A DNA stretch of 64,000 nucleotides, taken from CBDFKV01 sp965249035 (GTDB taxonomy: Bacteria; Pseudomonadota; Gammaproteobacteria; Arenicellales; Poriferihabitantaceae). Positions 8,433 through 17,456 of this stretch are shown one piece after another. The position numbers and the translations under genes were made by a program. Within the stretch, counting starts at the first letter, position 1, and each line of letters begins with the position of its first letter. Below the pieces are notes generated by a model. It ran no database searches, had not been told where the DNA came from, and worked only from the letters and a program-made list of their open reading frames with translations. Where the stretch lies: assembly GCA_965249035.1 (NCBI GenBank), contig CBDFKV010000007.1, forward strand, positions 1,426,001 to 1,490,000, read 5' to 3'.

Positions 8433-9929
8433 CTATTTCCCTGCCTGAATGACTTGATCTAATGCATTTAACGAGCCACTGATATCGGGTAGCTCAGCGC
8501 TCAGCTTAGCCGAACTAAGATTGGCCAGTTCTTCTGACCAAGCTTTAACTTCGGCGGCCTCACCATCGAAATAGCGCTCAACCCAAGCTTGTGCTGCAGC
8601 CAATGATGATTGATACAAGCTTACCTGACTTCGTATCAGCGCCATTTCGGCTGACTGCACCTTTAAGCGCAAGTTTTCGACAACAACAAATTTCTGCTCT
8701 GAGCCCATGGTTGGAGTCGGTGTTTCATCGATATTCTCAACCTTCACCATGCTGCCGATATCCGTCATCAATGACTTACCAGCTGAGAATAACCAGTCGA
8801 CCTTGCGTTCAGCCGGTTCTGGCTCGGTTGCACTAGCCGTACGCCTTGCTTCCAGCTCTACCGCCGCCTTTTCAGCGGTCTCACGCAGCATCCGATCTTG
8901 GGCTAACGGTAGCGATTCAACTTGAGCAGCCAATGACTCTAGCTTTTGATACAGACTGTTGATATCGACCACTTCCGCCGCTTGCAAGCCAGTTATTTCT
9001 GTGGCCAGTGCGCTGCGCACATCAGATAATTCCACTCCCTCGAGCTTAGCTAGGTAATCGTCCGTCAATACCAGCCCTCGACCCGCCACTGCCGGGTCGC
9101 GTGACCATACAAATTGTTGGTTAACCATTGCTAGCAATGAGCGAGCCTCTTCCAATTTCCAGCGGTTCACCTGGTTAACAAAATCACCCGTTAAATTTTC
9201 GACCGCGCTGTTAGCGGCTGCAGTAACGGTTTCAATTTCAGATTGGTTGTTGATCAATTTTTGGTCAAAATCAACCAGACTGGTATCGATTTTTTGTTCC
9301 GCAGCTTGCAGCCGAGTTTCAATCGTACCGGCTGTTTTCTTCACCGTATCAACCGCCTCACCGACGCGGCTTTCAACTTCTGAAAAACTTTTCTTGAGCG
9401 TAACTTGGTCGGTATTGACCAGCGTAATGCGCTCATCCAAGCCGCTGGCGTTGCTCTTTGCAGACTGGCTGTTGATTGACGTATTCCAGGCAGCATAACC
9501 ACCTGCACCCAAACCCAGCAAACCCAACAATAATGCCAACCAAGTCAAGCCATTAGCCGATGACTTTGCGGGCGATCCAGCCGAACCCGTGGCTGCACTG
9601 GCAGCCGCCAACGGTCGCGTTGATTGATTGGATTGCTTTGGAGGTGCAGATTCCTTAACAGCGCTGGCAGAAATTGCTGCCTTTTGAGCGGTTGGCGTAC
9701 TTTTTACTGCTTTAGACTGGGGCCTTGCCGCCTTAGGAGCTGGCGTAGTAGGGGCTTTCTGCACAGCCGGTTTTTTCTTGATGGGCAGCTTTTTGCTGGT
9801 CTGTTTTCTAGTCTGTTTTGGTTTCGCACCCGATTTGGATGATGATTGGGATGGCGATCGTTTCTTGCTGCTTGTCACGCGCTTCTCGCTTCCCTTCTTT
9901 TGCGGCGTATTAGACTTGCTCTCGGTCAT
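8433..9929 (-). CDS. hemX: HemX-like membrane protein (uroporphyrinogen-III C-methyltransferase family name)
   Basis: The 498-residue protein has a strongly basic, Ala/Lys/Pro-rich cytoplasmic N-terminus (residues 1-125), one membrane segment (LTWLALLLGLLGLGAGGYAAW, about 128-148), then a long helical periplasmic region that includes LEEARSLLAMVNQQF and EMALIRSQVSLYQSSL-type repeats, typical of HemX/DUF513. Despite the family name it has no SAM methyltransferase domain. It sits between hemD and hemY, the usual place, separated from hemD by 125 bp. It probably works with HemY or in organising tetrapyrrole enzymes at the membrane, but this is inference. Confidence 0.87.
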   Translation of the reverse strand: MTESKSNTPQKKGSEKRVTSSKKRSPSQSSSKSGAKPKQTRKQTSKKLPIKKKPAVQKAPTTPAPKAARPQSKAVKSTPTAQKAAISASAVKESAPPKQSNQSTRPLAAASAATGSAGSPAKSSANGLTWLALLLGLLGLGAGGYAAWNTSINSQSAKSNASGLDERITLVNTDQVTLKKSFSEVESRVGEAVDTVKKTAGTIETRLQAAEQKIDTSLVDFDQKLINNQSEIETVTAAANSAVENLTGDFVNQVNRWKLEEARSLLAMVNQQFVWSRDPAVAGRGLVLTDDYLAKLEGVELSDVRSALATEITGLQAAEVVDINSLYQKLESLAAQVESLPLAQDRMLRETAEKAAVELEARRTASATEPEPAERKVDWLFSAGKSLMTDIGSMVKVENIDETPTPTMGSEQKFVVVENLRLKVQSAEMALIRSQVSLYQSSLAAAQAWVERYFDGEAAEVKAWSEELANLSSAKLSAELPDISGSLNALDQVIQAGK

Positions 9930-10054
9930 GGTTTCCTATCCTGATAATTGGAGGCTTTGCAACACAGAATGGTACATCATCCAGCCACAAGAAAAAACCA
10001 GAAGCCGCATATAATACGGACTTCACATCAAATCCTGATGAGTTAGAGGCACTT

Positions 10055-10825
10055 TTATGAGCCAATTAAGGCCAAACTCTCAACGATCGCCTGATCATTG
10101 ACTGCGCTCGTCACCGTCACTTGGCTGAATCCAGCCGTCATCGCTGCGTCACGAATACGGTCACTGATCACCACGATAGGCAAACGTCGCATGCATTGCA
10201 AGCGCTTATCACCCACCAGAGTGATGAGATTGTGCAAGCTTTCAACGCTAGTGAGGGTAATTGCATCGACCTGACCAGCCTCTAGCGCCTGCAATACTTT
10301 TGGATCTGGTGATGCGGGAATGACTCTGCGGTAGGCCGCCAAGTAGCTGACTACTGCACCACGCTCACGTAACGTTTCGGCCAGTATTTCCCGCCCACTC
10401 TCGCCGCGCACGATCATCACGCGAGTACCGGTGTCCACCTCCATCAATTCCGGTGATTGTAACAACGCTTCGCTATTAGATAGGTCACTCGATGGCGAGA
10501 TAGAAACTGGCAAACCCAATGCCTGCATGGTTCGCAGGGTGGCTGGCCCGACTGCTGCCAAGCGCGGGTTTATTGGGATAGGTAAACCTGCGGCACGTAA
10601 ACCATCCACATAAAACACCGCCGCATTAGTGCTGATGAAAATTAGTACATCCATTGTCTGCGAGTGCGACAAACCGTTCGTGAAGGTATCGGTATCTCGG
10701 GGTACAATGATATCGATGCAAGGAAATGCGATGGGCTTACCGCCGCTAGAGCGAATCAACGCACACAGCTCATCAGCCTGATGGCGTGGGCGCGTCACTA
10801 AAACTGACAAGCCATCCAAAGGCAT
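10055..10825 (-). CDS. hemD: Uroporphyrinogen-III synthase
   Basis: Cyclises hydroxymethylbilane into uroporphyrinogen III. The protein begins MPLDGLSVLVTRPRHQADEL and contains LIFISTNAAVFYVDGL, AAVGPATLRTMQALG and ITLTSVESLHNLI, the conserved stretches of HemD. I choose the ATG at 10825, which has GAAGG seven bases upstream and leaves 256 residues starting close to the first strand. A GTG at 10867 would add 14 residues and overlap hemC by 29 bases. It directly follows hemC on the minus strand. Confidence 0.92.
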   Translation of the reverse strand: MPLDGLSVLVTRPRHQADELCALIRSSGGKPIAFPCIDIIVPRDTDTFTNGLSHSQTMDVLIFISTNAAVFYVDGLRAAGLPIPINPRLAAVGPATLRTMQALGLPVSISPSSDLSNSEALLQSPELMEVDTGTRVMIVRGESGREILAETLRERGAVVSYLAAYRRVIPASPDPKVLQALEAGQVDAITLTSVESLHNLITLVGDKRLQCMRRLPIVVISDRIRDAAMTAGFSQVTVTSAVNDQAIVESLALIGS

Positions 10826-10838
10826 CACACCTTCTACC

Positions 10839-11774
10839 TTATTCGCCGAGCTCACGATAGACGTCACGCAAAATTCCGTCGGCGCCTTGGTCTAGCAAGT
10901 CGTTAGCCGCTAGATAGCCCAAGGCAACAGCTTCACGGACACTACCTTGACGCTGAGTTTGCAAAATTTGTTCACCCGAAACCGCCCCCACCAGCGCGCG
11001 AAGGGTCAAACCCTCGCCATCGCGCTCAGCATATGCGGCAACCGGCACGTGACAACCTCCGCCCAAGCGTTCATTCGCAGCACGTTCGGCCTGCACCCGA
11101 ATGGAGGTATCTTCGTGATTCAGCGGCGCGATCAAGGCATTGACTCGCTCATCGTCAATTCGGCATTCAATTCCCACTGCTCCCTGACCTACCGCCGGCA
11201 ATATCTCATCCACCGGAATTGCCTGCTTGATCCGATCAAAAAACTCCAGCCGTTTGAGACCAGCACTAGCCAAAATAATCGCATCAAAGTCACCCTGATC
11301 TAGGCGCGCCAGCCGCGTATTAACATTGCCGCGTAAATCGAGCAGGTCTAGTTTGGGGTAACGTGCAGCAATCTGTGATTTACGTCGCAAGCTACAGGTA
11401 CCAACTTTTGCACCATCGGGCAGGGAAGCGAGCGAATCATAGTGATTGGATACAAACGCATCCCTCGGGTCTTCGCGCTCGCAAACCACAGGGATGTGTA
11501 AGCCATCGGGCAAGTTAACGGTGACATCCTTCATCGAGTGTACAGCGATATCAACCTCATCTTCCAACAAAGCCGTTTCAAGTTCTTTTAAAAACAAGCC
11601 TTTGCCACCAATTTTTGCCAATGGTGTTTTGAGGTGACGATCGCCTTCTGATAGGATTTCAACCAACGACACCTCAATCCCTGGGTGGTGTTTTTCCAGT
11701 TCCGCTTTAACGTAATACGCTTGCCATAGCGCCAGCTGGCTTTTACGGGTTCCAATACGGATCGTTTCTGACAT
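10839..11774 (-). CDS. hemC: Hydroxymethylbilane synthase (porphobilinogen deaminase)
   Basis: Polymerises four porphobilinogen units into hydroxymethylbilane. The ATG at 11774 gives MSETIRIGTRKSQLALWQ, the standard N-terminus, and 311 residues. It carries the active-site Asp region DEVDIAVHSMKDV (D84 region) and the dipyrromethane cofactor cysteine C241 in RLGGGCHVPV. It is the first gene of hemC-hemD-hemX-hemY. In pseudomonads hemC follows algZ-algR next to argH. Here argH and the algZ-like gene lie about 35 kb to the right, so that block is split. Confidence 0.96.
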   Translation of the reverse strand: MSETIRIGTRKSQLALWQAYYVKAELEKHHPGIEVSLVEILSEGDRHLKTPLAKIGGKGLFLKELETALLEDEVDIAVHSMKDVTVNLPDGLHIPVVCEREDPRDAFVSNHYDSLASLPDGAKVGTCSLRRKSQIAARYPKLDLLDLRGNVNTRLARLDQGDFDAIILASAGLKRLEFFDRIKQAIPVDEILPAVGQGAVGIECRIDDERVNALIAPLNHEDTSIRVQAERAANERLGGGCHVPVAAYAERDGEGLTLRALVGAVSGEQILQTQRQGSVREAVALGYLAANDLLDQGADGILRDVYRELGE

Positions 11775-11812
11775 GATCAGGTTCTCACTTATCAGGTTGA
11801 ATACAATGGTGG

Positions 11813-12367
11813 CTAATTGGTGCGTTGGCGGCGAGAATACCACTTAATCAATAAAACCAAGGGCAGTATCAATACCACCTCTAAGCCGATCGCGCCCAGA
11901 TTGTGCCAGGAAAAAATACTGCCGATTGCCGCAAACAGGCTATCACCCAAGCCGCCATGATCGACATTAACTAAAAATGTAATGGGCGCGATCACGTACT
12001 GTTCCGAAAACGGCCACCACAGCTGCATACCGTGCGGGGCTACGCGGTCAATCGTAATGCTATCTAGCGCTAAGTGCGATAAATAAACCAGCGTCGCGCT
12101 CATTGCCAGCCGTTGCGGGCTGAGCCGAAAATACGATTGCCATCGTGCACCCACCCACCAGAAGCAGACTCCACACAGCACCGCGGCAAACACCGAATGT
12201 GAGCCCATGTGATGGTAGCGATTTAAGTCGCCCACTAAAGCACCCGGCAGAAAATCTAAATCTGGCAAATTAGCGATAAAGATAACCAGCAATACACCGC
12301 TCCAGTCCCACCCGAGGCGACCGCTCACCACCAAGCCGCCCAAGGCGTGACCGACGGGTGAAGGCAT
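11813..12367 (-). CDS. YdjM-family inner membrane metal-dependent hydrolase-like protein
   Basis: The 184-residue protein starts MPSPVGHALGGLVV and has four or so hydrophobic segments with IANLPDLDFL (about 31-40), HHMGSHSVFAAVLCG (52-66) and LSHLALDSITID (about 96-107). These His/Asp motifs define the YdjM/DUF457 membrane family, in which they resemble a phospholipase C-type metal site. E. coli YdjM is LexA-regulated, but I see no LexA box here. The gene reads towards hemC and ends 38 bp before the hemC start, so it may be in the same transcript. Confidence 0.8.
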   Translation of the reverse strand: MPSPVGHALGGLVVSGRLGWDWSGVLLVIFIANLPDLDFLPGALVGDLNRYHHMGSHSVFAAVLCGVCFWWVGARWQSYFRLSPQRLAMSATLVYLSHLALDSITIDRVAPHGMQLWWPFSEQYVIAPITFLVNVDHGGLGDSLFAAIGSIFSWHNLGAIGLEVVLILPLVLLIKWYSRRQRTN

Positions 12368-12430
12368 TAAACCAACCCGGCTATCAACTCCGCCCGTACC
12401 ATGCTTCGTGCCATGGCCCTTACCCCAGCC

Positions 12431-13153
12431 TTAGCCACCGCGGCGAACTTTCAAGCGCATCGCTTTGTAGCCCATGTTCGACAGCTTATAATCGGCGCTG
12501 GTCAAATTGCCGTAGTCCGCATATGGGCCCAAACGCACGCGATGAAAAGTACCTTTACCGCTGATCGTCACTTTCTCGATTCGAGCGTGCATGCCACTGA
12601 GTGCTAGCTTGGCTTTGAGGCCTTCGGCATCGGCAGGATTAGAATACGACGCCACCTGCAACATATAACTGGGACTTAAGTTAACTACCGGCACCTCGCC
12701 AGGCTTGCTGATTTTATCATCAGCACGCTTAATCACGACCGAAGCATCCTCAACCGGCACAGCTGATGGCTTAGCTTTAGCAACCGTTACTGGCTTGGAA
12801 GCAATCGGCTCATCTACGCCTTTGGGCAGGACTTCCTCGATTTCCGGCAATACGGTATAAAAATCAAATTTGGGCTTGTTACGAGCTTGTTCTTCATGAA
12901 CCATCACCGGTTCAGGTGCTTGGCGCTGATCCGCTTCCCGCTCCGCTGATTCGCGGGAGCGCTTGGCGATGTCGCGAAAACCACTACCCATACCTTGCTC
13001 GGAATCAGACGTAATACCCTGAAACAGCAACGTTGCCAAAACGCCCAATACTGCACCAGACAACAGAAATCCAAAACAGTGTCGGGTGATCCCCGATGAG
13101 CGCGAACCAGAGGGCCGCCGCTTACTTGCCTTTTTCTTCCTTGCCTGTGCCAT
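12431..13153 (-). CDS. FtsN-like SPOR-domain cell division protein
   Basis: The 240-residue protein has a short basic cytoplasmic tail (MAQARKKKASKRRPSG), a membrane segment around 26-46 (FGFLLSGAVLGVLATLLF), a KPKFDFYTVLPE motif at about 94-105, a linker, and a C-terminal SPOR domain from about 163 (SYMLQVASYSNPADAEGLKAKL, then FHRVRLGPYADY). Membrane anchor, FYTVLPE-type motif and SPOR domain downstream of argS is the usual setting of FtsN-type proteins, which bind denuded septal glycan and help trigger constriction. It starts 15 bases after the argS stop and is probably co-transcribed with it. Confidence 0.85.
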   Translation of the reverse strand: MAQARKKKASKRRPSGSRSSGITRHCFGFLLSGAVLGVLATLLFQGITSDSEQGMGSGFRDIAKRSRESAEREADQRQAPEPVMVHEEQARNKPKFDFYTVLPEIEEVLPKGVDEPIASKPVTVAKAKPSAVPVEDASVVIKRADDKISKPGEVPVVNLSPSYMLQVASYSNPADAEGLKAKLALSGMHARIEKVTISGKGTFHRVRLGPYADYGNLTSADYKLSNMGYKAMRLKVRRGG

Positions 13154-13168
13154 TACCTTATATCATCA

Positions 13169-14902
13169 CTACATCGTTTCAGGCGCGCTAACGCCCACTA
13201 ATTGTAATCCATTCGCCAACACTTGCCGCGCGGCGTTGATCAGAGCTAAGCGCGCATTGCGCAGCTCAGCGTCTTCAGCGATAAATGGATGCGCATTGTA
13301 ATAAGTATGAAATTGATTTGCCAGCTCCCGTAAATAATATGCTATTTGATGGGGCTCAAATGCTTTAGCCGCTTTTTCAACCACTTCGGGGAATCGCGCC
13401 AGCTGCGTCATTAAATCTAACTCATGCTGCTCGGTCAATAAGCCATAGTCCGCATTCTCACCGGGCTGCAAGCCCTTTTCCGCCAGCTGACGAAAGACAG
13501 CGCATACCCGCGCGTGCGCATATTGCACATAATAAACCGGATTATCAGAGGATTGTGACTTAGCCAAATCCAAATCGAAATCCATATGCTGCTCAGGTTT
13601 GCGCATGGTGTAGAAAAACCGAGCGGCATCGTTACCGACTTCTGATCGCAATTCTCGCAAGGTGACAAAGTCGCCACTGCGAGTGGACATGGATGCTTTT
13701 TCTCCGTTTCGATATAAAATTGCAAACTGCACCAGCAGCATGCGTAAGCGCTCCGGGTCTTGGCCAAATGCCGAAAACGCTGCCTTAACCCGCGTAACAT
13801 AGCCATGATGGTCCGCACCCAAGACATAAATCAGATGATGATAGCCGCGCTGATGTTTATTCAATAAATAGGCGATATCAGCGGCAAAATAGGTGTGTTG
13901 GCCATTGGCACGCAACACTACCCGATCTTTTTCATCGCCGTAATCGCTGGACCGGAACCACCAGGCCCCTTCTTTTTCATACAGCGTGTTATTGTCTTTC
14001 AGCACGCTGATCGCAGCTTCAATCGCACCAGTGGTTTCGAGTGAATGCTCTGAAAACCATTGATCAAAGGTCACGCCAAACTGACCCAAATCACCGCGTA
14101 TATCATCCACCAGCGTATTCAAGCCTTGATCAAAAACAGTCTCGTATCCAGCTCCCAAGCGGGATTTCGCCCGCGCGATCAGTTCATCAACACGCGCTTC
14201 GTCATCTTCGGGTAAATCAGCAAATAGTTCCGCTGCGGGCACTCTAAACACATCACCATTCTCACGATGTAAGTCGGCAGCAATATCCCAAATATAATCC
14301 CCTTTATAGCCATTCGGAGGAAAGGCATCGATGGTCTCGCCAGATAAGTCGAGATACCGCAACCACACGCTTAGCGCCAGAATATGCATCTGCCGTCCAG
14401 CATCGTTGACGTAGTATTCAGCGTCCGCGTCATAACCTGAAAACCGCAATAGCCGCATTAGGGCATCGCCATAAGCCGCCCCTCTGCCGTGGCCAACGTG
14501 TAGCGGCCCGGTTGGATTAGCAGAAACAAACTCTACTTGTACCGAAGTGCCCGCACCAACGTCTGAACGACCATAATCGGCGCCAGCTTTAGCAATGCGG
14601 TCGATGACGCGCGCGAGTGAATCTTTGGCCAAGGTGAAATTGATAAACCCTGGCCCGGCGATTTCCATTTTGATGATGGCGTCGTTGCTTGGGATGGCTT
14701 CGATAATCTTCGCCGCCAGCTCACGCGGATTCATGCGCGCTTGCTTGGCCAGCGCCATCGCCACGTTAGAGGCAAAATCGCCGTGGTCGCGATTTTTGGT
14801 GCGCTCGACGTGCACGGTAATCGCAGCGCCATCAGACAAAACGCCAGCCTTTTCAAGCGCAAGCAAGGATTGGCTAAGGGCTAGTTCAACAAGGTCTTTC
14901 AT
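13169..14902 (-). CDS. argS: Arginyl-tRNA synthetase
   Basis: Charges tRNA-Arg with arginine. The 577-residue class I synthetase has the HIGH-type motif HVGHGR at 135-140 within SANPTGPLHVGHGR, the KMSKS equivalent in GEKASMSTRSGDFV, and the C-terminal DALR anticodon-binding domain (QYAHARVCAVFRQ to the end). The N-terminal Add-1 domain is present (KNRDHGDFASNVAM). Length and motifs are normal. It is followed by the FtsN-like gene, a common gammaproteobacterial arrangement. Confidence 0.97.
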   Translation of the reverse strand: MKDLVELALSQSLLALEKAGVLSDGAAITVHVERTKNRDHGDFASNVAMALAKQARMNPRELAAKIIEAIPSNDAIIKMEIAGPGFINFTLAKDSLARVIDRIAKAGADYGRSDVGAGTSVQVEFVSANPTGPLHVGHGRGAAYGDALMRLLRFSGYDADAEYYVNDAGRQMHILALSVWLRYLDLSGETIDAFPPNGYKGDYIWDIAADLHRENGDVFRVPAAELFADLPEDDEARVDELIARAKSRLGAGYETVFDQGLNTLVDDIRGDLGQFGVTFDQWFSEHSLETTGAIEAAISVLKDNNTLYEKEGAWWFRSSDYGDEKDRVVLRANGQHTYFAADIAYLLNKHQRGYHHLIYVLGADHHGYVTRVKAAFSAFGQDPERLRMLLVQFAILYRNGEKASMSTRSGDFVTLRELRSEVGNDAARFFYTMRKPEQHMDFDLDLAKSQSSDNPVYYVQYAHARVCAVFRQLAEKGLQPGENADYGLLTEQHELDLMTQLARFPEVVEKAAKAFEPHQIAYYLRELANQFHTYYNAHPFIAEDAELRNARLALINAARQVLANGLQLVGVSAPETM

Positions 14903-14914
14903 AAGTTCAATGTT

Positions 14915-14950
14915 AAAAAAACCTGCCAGAGTTTAGCGCTGGCAGGTTTG
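14915..14950 (-). terminator. Rho-independent terminator of trxA
   Basis: An 11-bp perfect stem (14919-14929 paired with 14939-14949, AACCTGCCAG type) with a 9-base loop. On the minus strand it is followed by a run of U. It lies between the trxA stop at 14975 and the argS start at 14902, so it should end trxA transcription before argS. Confidence 0.85.
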
Positions 14951-14974
14951 CATAGATGAGCTTGCGCCCAGTGA

Positions 14975-15304
14975 CTACGCGATGTGAGTATCGATAAAAG
15001 TGGCCAAGTCGCCTTTAGAACTACCGCCCACCTTGGTGCCTTCGACATTGCCATCTTTAAACAGCATCAAAGTGGGAATGCTACGAATTCCAAACTTCGG
15101 TGGTGTTTGTGGGTTATCGTCAATATTCAGCTTCACGATTTTAACCCGCCCGGCGTACTCACCTGCCAAAGCATCCAAAGCTGGCGCAATCATTTTGCAC
15201 GGCCCGCACCATTCCGCCCAGTAATCGATCAAAACGGGCAGATCAGAATTCAGGACTTCCTCTTCAAAGTTCGCGTCGGTGACGTGGACTACTTGTTCAG
15301 ACAT
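14975..15304 (-). CDS. trxA: Thioredoxin 1
   Basis: Cytoplasmic protein-disulfide reductase of 109 residues with active site WCGPC at 32-36 (C33, C36), the buried Asp in VLIDYWAEW and the cis-proline loop RSIPT. The length matches E. coli TrxA. GGAG precedes the ATG, and a perfect -10 hexamer TATAAT (minus strand, 15324-15319) lies 15 bases upstream of the start, though with no good -35. It is divergent from rhlB, the same order as in E. coli; rho, which follows trxA in E. coli, is not here. Confidence 0.97.
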   Translation of the reverse strand: MSEQVVHVTDANFEEEVLNSDLPVLIDYWAEWCGPCKMIAPALDALAGEYAGRVKIVKLNIDDNPQTPPKFGIRSIPTLMLFKDGNVEGTKVGGSSKGDLATFIDTHIA

Positions 15305-15697
15305 AGGTCTAACTCTCCATTATAAATTCAATTTCGGACAAATCAGCGGCACATAAATTGGCAGCGCCTTCGCGCCTAGCCCAGCTTTCCCGCCAACAGC
15401 ACCGCCCTGAAGCCGCTATTCGTGGCCCCAGAAATACATTAACGTGCAGTAATCGATCCGCACAAACTCTGTGTTAAACTCGCGCGCTTAATAGGTATAT
15501 TTGAAACGGATCAACTCAAGCAACAACCGTAGTAAGATAACAAGCGCTGACCTCACAGGCAACCGCATTCTACGATTTTCTACGGTCAGATTTCGCTTTT
15601 CCCTGCTCGCTAATCGATACCTCACCGACCATATGGGGTTGTAGTGATACGGACACAACCCAAATTCTTGTATTTACGCAGGGCATGACCACAAACG
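15305..15697. other. Divergent trxA / rhlB intergenic region (393 bp)
   Basis: No gene is supported here. It holds a TATAAT box for trxA on the minus strand (15319-15324) and, on the plus strand, an extended -10-like sequence TGTTAAACT at 15472-15480 that could serve rhlB with a long leader of about 210 bases. E. coli rhlB is not known for such a leader. I see no riboswitch, terminator or clear repeat. Confidence 0.4.
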
Positions 15698-17311
15698 ATG
15701 ACAGATAAACACTTAACCGATACCAGCTTTAGCGAACTTAACTTACACCCCTCGCTCATGCTGGGTTTAAAGGACGCCGGCTTCAGCCTGTGCACACCGA
15801 TCCAGGCTTTAGCCTTACCGCCTGCGCTAAAAGGCCAAGACGTCGCTGGCCAGGCACAAACCGGCACCGGCAAAACCGCTGCCTTTTTGTTGGCAACCTT
15901 TCAGCGCTTGTTGGAATCTGCAGAAAAAGCAGAAGCGGAAGCAGAAGCGGAAGCGGAAGCTAAATTAGCTGAAACAAGCGCTGACCCGACCGCTACAGCA
16001 GCTAAAGACAGTGAGACAGGTGCAGACAGCGAAACAGCAGAAGCCACGCCAGATCAACCGAAAAAAAAACCTGCTTCACCCGCGCGCAAACCACGCGGCA
16101 CTGGGATCAAATCATTAATCCTAGCCCCCACTCGAGAGCTCGCGATCCAAATCCATAAGGATGCGGTAGTGTTAGGAAAGCACACGGGCTTAAAATTGGC
16201 ACTTGCCTACGGCGGTACCGGCTATGAAAGCCAGCGCAAAGAAATCGAAGATGGCGCCGATATTTTGATCGGCACACCTGGCCGAGTGATTGACTACTTT
16301 AAGCAAAAAGTCTTTCATCTGGAAGCCATTGAAGTCGCGGTTATGGATGAAGCCGACCGCATGTTCGATCTCGGCTTTATCACCGACATCCGCTATTTAC
16401 TGCGGCGCATGCCGGATGCAACTAAACGCTTGAACTTATTGTTCTCCGCCACATTGTCGTTCCGAGTTGAAGAACTCGCTTATGAGCATATGAATGCCCC
16501 TGAGCAAGTCAAGGTTGAATCAGAAATGGTGGTCGATCGGATTGAAGAGATTGTCTACTACCCGGCGCAAGACGAAAAAATTCGCTTATTGGTCAATCTG
16601 ATCACCGCTAGCGAGCACACTCGCTCGCTGATCTTCGTCAATACCAAACACGAAGCCAACCGCGTCTATGACTGGCTGACCGCGAATCATCTAAAAACGT
16701 CGGTTTTGTCAGGTGATGTCGCCCAAGACCGTCGCGAAAAATTGTTAAAGGCGTTCCACGATGGCAAAACGTCGATTATGGTCGCTACCGATGTCGCTGC
16801 TCGGGGCTTACATATTCCCGACGTAAGCCACGTCTATAATTACGATTTACCGCAAGATGCCGAAGATTATGTCCATCGTGCTGGTCGTACGGCTCGGGCT
16901 GGCGCTAGCGGTCACGCGGTTAGCCTTGCCTGCGAAAAATATGCTTACGGGATGATGGATATTGAGAAATTCATCGGCCATGCGTTGCCGGTCGGGCAAA
17001 TTACGCCCGAATTACTGGCCAAACTGGAAGTCACTCCTCAGCGTCGGCCTGAAAAACCCCGACGTGATACCCGAGGTGGGCGCGCTCGACCATCCAGTAG
17101 TGAAGGCCGAGGAGGACGGACTACCCGTAGCCGCAGTGAGCCTCGTCAAGCTGACCAGGCTAATCTCGCTGCGAAACCTCCTCAGGAAAAAACTGCGGCA
17201 CAAGCCGCCCCTGCTAAAGTACCGAAGCGTGCACCGAAAGATCCGATTGAGTATATCCCTCCACCGGATCGCTTTAGCATACGCTTTGGTGAGATTCCCC
17301 TAATCGGTTAG
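15698..17311 (+). CDS. rhlB: ATP-dependent RNA helicase RhlB with acidic insertion
   Basis: DEAD-box helicase, likely a partner of RNase E in the RNA degradosome. The Q motif region (FSLCTPIQALAL), motif I AQTGTGKT (53-60), PTREL (144-148), DEAD (in VMDEADRMFDLG), SAT and HRAGRTARAG are all present. The identification as RhlB also rests on trxA being divergent next door and on the final GEIPLIG. At 537 residues it is longer than E. coli RhlB (421). Between motif I and PTREL there is a low-complexity stretch at about residues 74-135, first Ala-Glu alternation encoded by a GAAGCG/GAAGCA hexamer repeat, then acidic and Lys/Pro-rich. A basic Arg/Gly/Ser tail starts near 445. Confidence 0.92.
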   Translation: MTDKHLTDTSFSELNLHPSLMLGLKDAGFSLCTPIQALALPPALKGQDVAGQAQTGTGKTAAFLLATFQRLLESAEKAEAEAEAEAEAKLAETSADPTATAAKDSETGADSETAEATPDQPKKKPASPARKPRGTGIKSLILAPTRELAIQIHKDAVVLGKHTGLKLALAYGGTGYESQRKEIEDGADILIGTPGRVIDYFKQKVFHLEAIEVAVMDEADRMFDLGFITDIRYLLRRMPDATKRLNLLFSATLSFRVEELAYEHMNAPEQVKVESEMVVDRIEEIVYYPAQDEKIRLLVNLITASEHTRSLIFVNTKHEANRVYDWLTANHLKTSVLSGDVAQDRREKLLKAFHDGKTSIMVATDVAARGLHIPDVSHVYNYDLPQDAEDYVHRAGRTARAGASGHAVSLACEKYAYGMMDIEKFIGHALPVGQITPELLAKLEVTPQRRPEKPRRDTRGGRARPSSSEGRGGRTTRSRSEPRQADQANLAAKPPQEKTAAQAAPAKVPKRAPKDPIEYIPPPDRFSIRFGEIPLIG

Positions 17312-17456
17312 TTTCGGTCGGTCTAATTCATGAGCCAGCAGTACTAGTGACTGTGCGCTCGCTTCAGAATAAGACTCTCACCTAAACACTTTCACGGTGC
17401 AGCGAATGTGCATCGTCATCGTCATCGTGATTACAAGCTTAGCTTTAGCCTCATAA

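Noticed and set aside
12358..12607. Two short plus-strand frames across the YdjM/FtsN junction
   Set aside because: They overlap conserved minus-strand genes and look like shadows.
15928..15962. Short GAAGCG/GAAGCA repeats looking like an array
   Set aside because: They lie in frame in rhlB and encode Ala-Glu; there are no spacers, so this is coding low complexity and not a CRISPR array.
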